A program made the translations under genes and the position numbers. The notes under the pieces are model-generated. The model did not search any database. It saw nothing but the letters and a program-made list of their open reading frames with translations, and had not been told where the DNA came from. This document shows positions 1 to 5,477 of a DNA stretch of 24,671 nt, piece after piece (positions within the stretch are counted from its first letter, which is position 1; the number at the start of each line of letters is the position of its first letter). This DNA comes from a virus: the IMG/VR virus record IMGVR_UViG_3300009137_000006, positions 1-24,671 of that record; one strand, given 5' to 3'.

Positions 1-2
1 CG

Positions 3-317
3 ACGTTGCGTGCCAACGTGGATTGGCTGCGCAAAGAGGCCGGACACGTTGATGTCGAAAATAACTTCAATAACGATGACAGCATGGCTGGTGATGGATT
101 GCGCGGAATTGCGAATCGCATCGAAGATCTGCAACAGCAATATGCGACCTTACTTGCCAATCTGGCCGTGCTGGCAACTGAACTACGGGCGTTGCCAGTG
201 ATCGCTGGATCGTCTGGTAACGGCTATGTTGAACATTTCGTGTTGCAGGCTGATGTGTGGCGATTGGCTGAACGCTTCGATAGTGAACTGGCCAAGCATC
301 GAGGATTAATTGCCTGA
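3..317 (+). CDS. Small phage protein of unknown function, 5' end probably outside the window
   Basis: The reading frame is open from the window edge to a TGA at 315-317, so the true start may lie upstream; the first in-window start codon is TTG at 6. The visible product is about 103 residues, hydrophilic and mostly helical. A heptad-like stretch around residues 36-62 (IANRIEDLQQQYATLLANL) could form a coiled coil. There are no Cys pairs, signal peptide or membrane segment. The next gene starts almost directly at the stop codon, so the two are probably co-transcribed and translationally coupled. I do not recognise the family. Confidence 0.6.
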   Translation, partial: TLRANVDWLRKEAGHVDVENNFNNDDSMAGDGLRGIANRIEDLQQQYATLLANLAVLATELRALPVIAGSSGNGYVEHFVLQADVWRLAERFDSELAKHRGLIA

Positions 318-318
318 G

Positions 319-609
319 ATGCGTCGCGAGACTGCGCACATCGAACGCCGCAGCGGGACGGATCGCCGGACCTCGAATTGGCGCGATGCCACACGGCATC
401 TCCCACCATCTGCATTGGAAGCCGTCGCGTTGCGTGGCTGTGTGGAAACGATTCGCGTCCTCTTCGAGCGGGACGATTACGACTTCATGGACGAGTTGAC
501 GATGCGCGAGATGCTGGACGATATCGGCGTGACCATCTTCAGCCTCGATGAGAGCATCCGGCGATTGGCGACGACACGGGCGGAGACCAATGCCCCGCGA
601 TTTGACTGA
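319..609 (+). CDS. Small phage protein of unknown function
   Basis: ATG at 319 lies one base after the preceding stop; a TTG at 310 is an alternative start that would overlap the upstream gene. The product has 96 residues. The N-terminal third is strongly basic (several Arg-Arg pairs) and the C-terminal two thirds are acidic and helical (DELTMREMLDDIGVTIFSLD). It overlaps the next gene by 20 nt, which is typical of compact phage operons. No known motif is visible and no function is proposed. Confidence 0.65.
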   Translation: MRRETAHIERRSGTDRRTSNWRDATRHLPPSALEAVALRGCVETIRVLFERDDYDFMDELTMREMLDDIGVTIFSLDESIRRLATTRAETNAPRFD

Positions 610-868
610 TCTGATCGTCGTGCTCTCGCGCATTCAAGGCGATCTGCGGGCTATCAATGCCCATCATTTCGCCTATCCTGATGATCCGAAAGCAGAAGAG
701 ACCATCGTCACGTTGGTGATGGTGCTTCAGGCACGCGTGCAGGAGTGGATGCGCGGCCAAGTCGCGACGCCAGACGACGCGGATCGACGCCAGCAACCGA
801 CGCTACGCCATTACGACCGGCGGTGGGGCGAGCGACTGGATGACTTACCCCTGCCGTCGGTCTCCTAA
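590..868 (+). CDS. Small phage protein of unknown function
   Basis: I chose the ATG at 590 because a purine-rich cggag at 581-585 precedes it at suitable spacing; a longer frame from 548 would bury more of the upstream gene. The product has 92 residues: a helical N-terminal half (DLTDLIVVLSRIQGDLRAI and a second helix near residues 34-52) and a charged C-terminal tail. Its last 24 nt overlap, tail to tail, the end of the - strand gene ending at 845. It is the last of three tightly packed + strand genes. The family is not recognised. Confidence 0.65.
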   Translation: MPRDLTDLIVVLSRIQGDLRAINAHHFAYPDDPKAEETIVTLVMVLQARVQEWMRGQVATPDDADRRQQPTLRHYDRRWGERLDDLPLPSVS

Positions 869-1102
869 CCCGCTGCGTCGGGGATGCGGCCAGACCCGGC
901 GTTCGAGATGATCGCGCAGATACAGCTCATTCAAGGCATTCGTGTTCCGCAGTTCTCGTGCCGCGATATCATCGAGGAGTTCGTGCAGATGGGCGAGATG
1001 GTCCAGATCGAGCGGATCGACTTCAGCCGCGAGCTGCAAGCGGCGCAAGGCTTCGGCATTCATCCGCATGCGATGGAGAATTTCGCGGAGCGGTAACGTC
1101 AT
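845..1102 (-). CDS. Small helical protein of unknown function, translationally coupled to the membrane peptide upstream
   Basis: The ATG at 1102-1100 overlaps the TGA of the 33-residue membrane peptide as ATGA, which decides the start and strand. Several short + strand frames across the same bases look like shadows. The 85-residue product is leucine-rich and helical (REILHRMRMNAEALRRLQL, then DHLAHLHELLDDIAAREL), with a basic C-terminus. Position next to a holin-like peptide and a cell wall hydrolase suggests a lysis accessory, but there is no lipobox or second membrane segment to support a spanin. That role is inference only. Confidence 0.55.
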   Translation of the reverse strand: MTLPLREILHRMRMNAEALRRLQLAAEVDPLDLDHLAHLHELLDDIAARELRNTNALNELYLRDHLERRVWPHPRRSGLGDRRQG

Positions 1103-1200
1103 CGGCGATGAACGAAGTGACTGAGGACGATCACCGCGGTGAACAGGGCCAGCAAGACCAGAATCGGATCGACCCAAGGACGATCAAAGAGCCAGTTCAT
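1099..1200 (-). CDS. 33-residue single-span membrane peptide (holin-like candidate)
   Basis: The frame runs from an ATG (complement of 1198-1200) to a TGA (complement of 1099-1101). It has a short amphipathic start (MNWLFDRPWVDP), one hydrophobic span at about residues 13-27 (ILVLLALFTAVIVLS) and a basic end with HRR. The basic tail predicts C-terminus inside. It is coupled by a 4-nt ATGA overlap to the following gene and sits in the same orientation as the SleB-type hydrolase, from which an HNH gene now separates it. Holin or pinholin is a reasonable guess from size, topology and location. Its Shine-Dalgarno is weak. Confidence 0.55.
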   Translation of the reverse strand: MNWLFDRPWVDPILVLLALFTAVIVLSHFVHRR

Positions 1201-1217
1201 TGCTGGTGTAATCAGAT

Positions 1218-1246
1218 AGAATAGGCGGCGCGCAGCGAGCGCTCAA
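1218..1246 (-). promoter_or_regulatory. Possible sigma70-like promoter for the membrane peptide
   Basis: On the - strand TTGAGC (complement of 1241-1246) and TATTCT (complement of 1218-1223) are separated by exactly 17 nt. Each matches the consensus at four of six positions. The predicted start would fall about 10-15 nt before the ATG at 1200. The match is modest and could be chance. A local promoter would make sense because the HNH gene cuts this part of the lysis module off from the hydrolase. Confidence 0.3.
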
Positions 1247-1294
1247 CTCGTTGCGCACCTGACCACGTATCGATGCGACAAGGACGCATCCCGC

Positions 1295-1816
1295 ATGGCT
1301 CATCCCATTGTACTGCCCCAACTCATGGCCGGCCAGACGCACGGCCGCTTGACTGTGCTCAGCGTGTCCGGTGATTACACCGTATGCCAATGCATCTGCG
1401 GCCGAATCAAAACGTTTTACAAGTGGAGCGTGATGCGGAGATTGACGCAGAGTTGCGGTTGTCTCCAGAAAGAACGGGCCTCCGCAGCCAACACAGTGCA
1501 TGGACATTCACGGCATGATCAGCACGGTGCGCAAGTGCTCACCCCTGAATACCGGGCATGGCACCATGCGAAGGCTCGTTGTTTCAATCCGCGACATAAG
1601 CGATTCAAGGATTGGGGCGGACGAGGTATCACAATGTGCGAGGAATGGCGCGATGATTTTGCGGCTTTTTTGGCTCATATCGGCCCAAAACCTCACCGTT
1701 CAATGTTGCTAGATCGCATCGATAATAATGGCAACTATGAGCCAGGCAATGTGCGATGGGCGACGCCACTAGAATCGGGTCGTAACACACGACGTGCTCA
1801 GGCTACATTACGGTAG
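1295..1816 (+). CDS. HNH-type homing endonuclease with N-terminal Cys cluster
   Basis: The 173-residue product has the layout of free-standing phage HNH proteins. An N-terminal GRLTVL strand is followed by a Cys cluster (CxCxC at residues 31-35 and CGC at 54-56), then a linker. The C-terminal nuclease half runs from about residue 82, with TPEYRAWHHAKARCFNP, a KDWGGRGITMCEEW block and the signature LDRIDNNGNYEPGNVRWAT near residues 140-158. Such proteins cut DNA near their insertion site and spread by repair. The ATG at 1295 has AAGGA at 1280-1284. The gene is opposite in strand to the lysis genes on both sides and overlaps the hydrolase end by 19 nt, consistent with insertion into the lysis module. 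Confidence 0.9.
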   Translation: MAHPIVLPQLMAGQTHGRLTVLSVSGDYTVCQCICGRIKTFYKWSVMRRLTQSCGCLQKERASAANTVHGHSRHDQHGAQVLTPEYRAWHHAKARCFNPRHKRFKDWGGRGITMCEEWRDDFAAFLAHIGPKPHRSMLLDRIDNNGNYEPGNVRWATPLESGRNTRRAQATLR

Positions 1817-2286
1817 AACTGATGCGAATTGATCGTCGTCGTATGAATCGCGCCGGTCTCAGGCAGGGACCATGCCGGAATATGTGACACGGTGCGAGGA
1901 TTGAAGTAGTGGGTACTGTTCGATGTCGGATCGGGCACGGGCCACGGATACCGATGCACAATCTGCGCCGCGAGCGTGAGACAGGTGCTCAGCACAATCG
2001 CATCCGGCTGATGTTCGAGTGAATCATTCTTCCCCAAGAGCTCAGCCAAGCGCAGCCCGATGGTCTGCTGCGCGTCTCGGTCATTCCAGCAGGAGTATTG
2101 GGCGGGCCAGAGACAGCATTCCTGCACCGAGTGACCGCGATGCCCTTTTGCCATGCGATTGATGACCGTGAACATCACGGCGACAATGCCGAGAACGGGC
2201 TCGCTGCGCGCCTCGAGGAAGGCGGTGAGACCGAGCAGGACATGGTCCGGCAAGCGCTCCAGCTTCGCGCGGTCAGTCGGATTCAT
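1798..2286 (-). CDS. Cell wall hydrolase, SleB type (endolysin)
   Basis: The 162-residue product matches the SleB/Hydrolase_2 family of peptidoglycan-cleaving lytic enzymes. The LTAFLEARSEP segment holds the presumed catalytic Glu25, followed by a helix with VINRM at 41-45, YSCWN at 64-68, THYFNP at 125-130, PAWS at 137-140 and HQFYRN at 155-160. There is no signal peptide, so release would depend on a holin. The start at 2286 is chosen for GAGG just upstream; an in-frame extension to 2334 lacks this. As the phage lysin it would act on the host wall at the end of infection. Its orientation is opposite to the packaging genes. Confidence 0.88.
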   Translation of the reverse strand: MNPTDRAKLERLPDHVLLGLTAFLEARSEPVLGIVAVMFTVINRMAKGHRGHSVQECCLWPAQYSCWNDRDAQQTIGLRLAELLGKNDSLEHQPDAIVLSTCLTLAAQIVHRYPWPVPDPTSNSTHYFNPRTVSHIPAWSLPETGAIHTTTINSHQFYRNVA

Positions 2287-2452
2287 GTAGTCCTCGGTGA
2301 CGGGCCACCCATGCACAAATGGCGCATGCCTCAACTGGGCACACGTGTGGAAATTCAGGCAACGCCTTGAACGGCATCATCCGTTCGGATTTGATACCGA
2401 AATACTTCACGTGCTCGTGACGATGCGATGCATGCTCCAGCTTCGCGCGGTC
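2256..2452. repeat. 19-bp direct repeat at 2256-2274 and 2434-2452
   Basis: The same 19 bases, beginning gctccagcttcgc, occur at both positions. On the - strand each copy encodes the D-R-A-K-L-E segment at the N-terminus of one of the two adjacent ORFs. The flanks diverge quickly. This is a short duplicated gene start rather than an insertion sequence. Confidence 0.8.
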
Positions 2453-2464
2453 CGCAGGTAACAT
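2273..2464 (-). CDS. Short Cys-containing ORF whose N-terminus duplicates that of the hydrolase
   Basis: The frame of 63 residues starts MLPADRAKLEHA, almost identical to the hydrolase start MNPTDRAKLE, and this alignment is why I choose the ATG at 2464-2462 over a slightly longer one at 2482. The rest differs and ends with a Cys-rich segment (HVCPVEACAICAW) and a His/Arg tail. Its stop overlaps the hydrolase start by 14 nt, so it could be coupled. No strong Shine-Dalgarno is visible. It may be a real small gene or a remnant of a duplicated gene start. Function unknown. Confidence 0.4.
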   Translation of the reverse strand: MLPADRAKLEHASHRHEHVKYFGIKSERMMPFKALPEFPHVCPVEACAICAWVARHRGLHESD

Positions 2465-2517
2465 GCCGTGATCGTAACGCATGACACGGCTGGGCCTGTT
2501 GGCCGATACTCTCCCCA

Positions 2518-2961
2518 GTGCCTCTCCGTGACCCCCCACTCAGCCGGCGACGGCACGCGCCACGGGGACCACTCAAGCAGCGAGACCCGATAAGTACGGA
2601 ACACCCCATAAGTGATCGTCAATGCACGGCTCATGCGAAGCACAGCGGGGCGCGATGCAAGTACCCCGCGATTCCGGGTGGCCGTGTCTGTCGCTTTCAT
2701 GGTGGCAATGCTCCGCAGGTGCGCGAAGCGGCGGAAGAACGACTTCGCAAGCTACAGCATCCGGCCATTGATCGCATTGCGAAGCTGATTGATCAGGAAC
2801 AATTCCCCAGCGTATCGTATGCGGCCAGTAAGGATGTGCTGGATCGGACGATGGGTCGCGCAACCGAAGTGGTGGATGTAACGCACTCAGGCTCCATCGA
2901 TATGACGATTCTCGACCGATTGATGCGTGGTCGCCATCGCAATGCCGATCAACACGACTGA
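2518..2961 (+). CDS. Terminase small-subunit-like protein with HGG Cys/His motif
   Basis: The gene directly precedes and overlaps the large terminase, the usual place of TerS. The 147-residue product has a proline/arginine-rich N-terminus, then a Cys/His module typical of a phage TerS-like family: RQCTAHAKHSGARCKYPA and GRVCRFHGGNAPQV at about residues 34-68. A helical region follows, ending near LDRTMGRATEVVDV. TerS would recognise the packaging site and load TerL. The start is uncertain: GTG at 2518 is the only plausible in-frame start before the Cys motif, and it has no good Shine-Dalgarno. A - strand frame across 2407-2700 is treated as a shadow. Confidence 0.7.
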   Translation: MPLRDPPLSRRRHAPRGPLKQRDPISTEHPISDRQCTAHAKHSGARCKYPAIPGGRVCRFHGGNAPQVREAAEERLRKLQHPAIDRIAKLIDQEQFPSVSYAASKDVLDRTMGRATEVVDVTHSGSIDMTILDRLMRGRHRNADQHD

Positions 2962-4411
2962 ACCGGCTGACCTCCAACTGGCGGATGAAGTCGCCGAATG
3001 CTATGGCAATCCATTGCGCTTCGTGCGCGTCATGTATGACTGGCCGATTCACGATGAGCCCGGTCCTGATGTGTGGCAGCGTGAACTACTTGAGGAAGTT
3101 GGGCGACAAGTGCGTGACCGGAAGTTCACGGGCCGCGATCCTGTACCGCCGTTGCGTTTCGCGGTCAGTAAGGGTCATGGCGTGGGTGGCTCCACGGTGA
3201 TTGCATGGTTGATAAATTGGATCATGTCCACACGCCCTCATTGCCGTGGTACCGTTACCGCGAACACAAATTATCAGTTGGAGACTAAGACGTGGGCGGC
3301 GGTGCGTGAGTGGACGAAGCGCTGTTTAACGGCTCATTGGTTCGAGATCAACGCCAACGTGATGTATCGCAAAGGTGCTCGTGAATCATGGTTCTGTGCG
3401 CCAGCTTCTTGCGCAGAAGAGAACAGTGAAGCCTTCGCCGGTCAGCACGCCAAAGATTCCACGTCGTTTTATTTCAACGATGAAGATTCAGCCGTGCCCG
3501 ATAAGATTCACGAAGTGGAAGAGGGCGGCTTGACTGACGGCGAAGCCATGCAGTTCTTATTCGGGAATCCCACGCGCAACACCGGCGCGTTCTATCGCGC
3601 CTGCTTTGGCGCGCAGCGTGAGCGATACACGGTGCGTGTGATCGATTCGCGCACAACAAAGTTTGCCAACAAAGCACTACTGCAAGAGTGGATCGATGAT
3701 TACGGCGAAGATTCCGATTTCGTCCGCGTGCGGGTCCGAGGCTTGCCGCCAACTGCCGACGAACTCCAGTACATCGATGCCGGCCGCATCGTGCTCGCCC
3801 AGACGAACGTGCCCTATGTCATTGCGCAGGAACCGCTCATCGCCGGCGTGGATGTCAGTGGTGGCGGATCCGCATGGACGGTCTGTATGTTCCGGCAAGG
3901 CTTCGATGCACGCAGCATCAAACCGATCGTGCTGACAGGTGAGCAAACCATCAAGCATGATCGGCAGTTGGTGGTTGATCAGCTCGCCAATGCGTTGAAT
4001 GAACATCCGGTCACGGCGATGTTCATCGACAGCGCGTATGGCGCACCTGTGGCCGTGCGGCTCAAAGCGATGGGCTTTCGCAATGTCCATGAAGTGAACT
4101 TCGGTGGGGCGTCAAGTGATGTATATGCAGAAAATGCGCGAGCGGCGATGTGGAAGGCCATGAAGGAATGGTTGCCGAAAGGCGCGATTGACCAGCATGA
4201 TCACCGGCTGGCGACGGAGCTTGCAGGCCCAGGCTTTCATCTGTCGAAAAAGAATAAACTCGTGCTGGAGTCCAAAGCCGAGATGCAACGACGTGGTGTC
4301 GCATCACCCGACCGTGCGGACGCCCTCGCTTTGACCTTCGCGATGCCCGTCAGATTGCCACAGCGGCGAGGGGAGCGCTGGGCACCGGTCTCGCCGAGTG
4401 CGTGGGGTTGA
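2942..4411 (+). CDS. terL: Terminase large subunit (packaging ATPase and nuclease)
   Basis: The 489-residue protein drives DNA into the prohead and cuts concatemers. In the ATPase half the P-loop is at residues 77-84 (KGHGVGGS), Walker B around 176-182 (FYFNDED), and the family block GGLTDGEAMQFLFGNPTRN follows at 195-213. In the RNase H-like nuclease half the acidic residues are probably D304 (AGVDVSGGG), D363 (MFIDSAYG) and D457/D460 (SPDRADALAL). The usual lysine before Ser84 is Gly83, while a lysine stands at position 77, as in the lambda gpA P-loop. The ATG at 2942 overlaps the TerS gene by 20 nt; a GTG at 2927 is possible. Confidence 0.95.
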   Translation: MPINTTEPADLQLADEVAECYGNPLRFVRVMYDWPIHDEPGPDVWQRELLEEVGRQVRDRKFTGRDPVPPLRFAVSKGHGVGGSTVIAWLINWIMSTRPHCRGTVTANTNYQLETKTWAAVREWTKRCLTAHWFEINANVMYRKGARESWFCAPASCAEENSEAFAGQHAKDSTSFYFNDEDSAVPDKIHEVEEGGLTDGEAMQFLFGNPTRNTGAFYRACFGAQRERYTVRVIDSRTTKFANKALLQEWIDDYGEDSDFVRVRVRGLPPTADELQYIDAGRIVLAQTNVPYVIAQEPLIAGVDVSGGGSAWTVCMFRQGFDARSIKPIVLTGEQTIKHDRQLVVDQLANALNEHPVTAMFIDSAYGAPVAVRLKAMGFRNVHEVNFGGASSDVYAENARAAMWKAMKEWLPKGAIDQHDHRLATELAGPGFHLSKKNKLVLESKAEMQRRGVASPDRADALALTFAMPVRLPQRRGERWAPVSPSAWG

Positions 4412-4442
4412 AGTGCTACAATCCGCCGACAAGGAGTGACGC

Positions 4443-4688
4443 ATGCCCGCATTTCCCAATCTCGGCGGTAAAACAGCGGCGGAAGCCAATGATATTTTGG
4501 CGAGTGGAGGCTGGATTGGTGGCCATACCGGTGGTGGGGTCCGCTTTCAGTCGGGCGGGACTCATAAGATCGTATGGCAGGACCCAGCCGTCGGCGCCGA
4601 TGTCGCCCTCGACGTGACGGTAAATTGCTTCTTCGATTCCACCCCGAGCTATTACAGCAGCACTGACGGCGTTGTTTGGGGCACGTAG
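4443..4688 (+). CDS. Small PASTA-like domain protein
   Basis: ATG at 4443 has a strong AAGGAG at 4432-4437. The 81-residue product resembles one PASTA domain: FPNLGGKTAAEANDILASGG at residues 4-23, and a second half with VWQDPAVGADVALDVTVN. PASTA domains are known from bacterial penicillin-binding proteins and Ser/Thr kinases, where they bind cell wall or muropeptides. There is no signal peptide or anchor. Placed between terminase and portal, it could be a minor capsid or decoration protein, but that is inference. Confidence 0.75.
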   Translation: MPAFPNLGGKTAAEANDILASGGWIGGHTGGGVRFQSGGTHKIVWQDPAVGADVALDVTVNCFFDSTPSYYSSTDGVVWGT

Positions 4689-4690
4689 AG

Positions 4691-4876
4691 ATGCCGACGC
4701 TCGACAATCTCGCTGCGCAGACCATCGGCGAGCAGGAATGGCGCATTCTCCGGCTCGAAGAAGAGAATCGCCACTTACGGGATGAAGTGCAGGCATTGCG
4801 AGGAAGGATTGAATATGTCACCCGCCCGCTCGAAAGCCCAGAGGATCGCCACAGCGATTGCCGAGCACCATCCTGA
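4691..4876 (+). CDS. Small coiled-coil protein
   Basis: ATG at 4691, two bases after the preceding TAG. The 61-residue product has a clear coiled-coil stretch at residues 14-42 (EQEWRILRLEEENRHLRDEV) and a polar tail. The last 62 nt overlap the next gene in another frame, a large overlap, so the end of this frame may matter less than the helical part. The family is not recognised. Confidence 0.5.
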   Translation: MPTLDNLAAQTIGEQEWRILRLEEENRHLRDEVQALRGRIEYVTRPLESPEDRHSDCRAPS

Positions 4877-5012
4877 GCAGTTGTACGCGCGGAATGCGGG
4901 ACTCGCCAAAATGTCGAAACGCCAACTCCATGATTTCGCGGCGACGAAAGAGAAGGGCTTACCGCAGAAAGTGCGCAAGCCCAACCGCTATGGCCAAATC
5001 GGCAAGCGATGA
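4815..5012 (+). CDS. Small basic phage protein, conserved type, unknown function
   Basis: The ATG at 4815 is preceded by aggaagga at 4800-4807, which decides the start. The 65-residue product is basic and helical, with an NAGLAKMSKRQLHDFAATKE segment followed by GLPQKVRKP. This pattern is common in short phage proteins encoded near the head genes, whose role is unknown to me. Its stop overlaps the next start as ATGA (5009-5012), indicating translational coupling. Confidence 0.75.
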   Translation: MSPARSKAQRIATAIAEHHPEQLYARNAGLAKMSKRQLHDFAATKEKGLPQKVRKPNRYGQIGKR

Positions 5013-5257
5013 AGCATTCTCAGGCAGCAGTCGAACGGTTGCGCGGACGGCTGCTGGATGTGCTTCTCTCCGATCATCCCGATGGAGCCGAAGCGAGCTG
5101 GCGCATGGAGATCATCATTCGTTGGTGGCTGGATCAGATGAACATCGCGACGCACGGACGTACTGACATCATGATGGAGGTGTTGACGCAGGCGTTGAAT
5201 GACAGTGGCATTACCACGCATGCGGTCATGACTGAAATCGGACCGACGGTGCAGTGA
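5009..5257 (+). CDS. Small phage protein of unknown function
   Basis: ATG at 5009 overlaps the preceding TGA by 4 nt. The 82-residue product is helical with an aromatic patch (MEIIIRWWLDQMN at about residues 33-45). There is no convincing membrane segment, because charged residues interrupt the hydrophobic run. The next gene starts one base after the stop. Co-expression with terminase and portal is clear, function is not. Confidence 0.65.
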   Translation: MKHSQAAVERLRGRLLDVLLSDHPDGAEASWRMEIIIRWWLDQMNIATHGRTDIMMEVLTQALNDSGITTHAVMTEIGPTVQ

Positions 5258-5258
5258 A

Positions 5259-5474
5259 ATGACAACATGCCCCGTCTGTCATGTCACTAGTGAACCGACT
5301 GCGCGTATCGGGCCATTGGCCGTCTGCGCCAATTGCGGCGCGAGTATCGTCATCGAACAGAATGGGACCGTGCGTCGTGCCGTGGCGACCGATACCGAGC
5401 CGCTTTCCATGCAGGACTTGGCGCGGTTGACAGCGGCACGAGCCGCCATTGCGCGCCCAGTACGACGACGGTAA
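5259..5474 (+). CDS. Small zinc-ribbon protein
   Basis: The 71-residue product begins MTTCPVCHVTSEP and has a second pair in VCANCGASIV, giving CxxC-x(15)-CxxC, which is a classic four-cysteine zinc ribbon at residues 4-25. The rest is helical and arginine-rich at the end. Such ribbons bind nucleic acid or act as structural knobs in many small phage proteins. It ends three bases before the portal start. Confidence 0.7.
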   Translation: MTTCPVCHVTSEPTARIGPLAVCANCGASIVIEQNGTVRRAVATDTEPLSMQDLARLTAARAAIARPVRRR

Positions 5475-5477
5475 AAC

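Noticed and set aside
1184-1507. - strand frame of 107 residues opposite the HNH gene
   Set aside because: The + strand HNH motifs are clear; this frame is its shadow.
2407-2700. - strand frame of 97 residues opposite the TerS-like gene
   Set aside because: No Shine-Dalgarno or motif, and it overlaps the TerS-like Cys/HGG region, which is clearly coding on the + strand.
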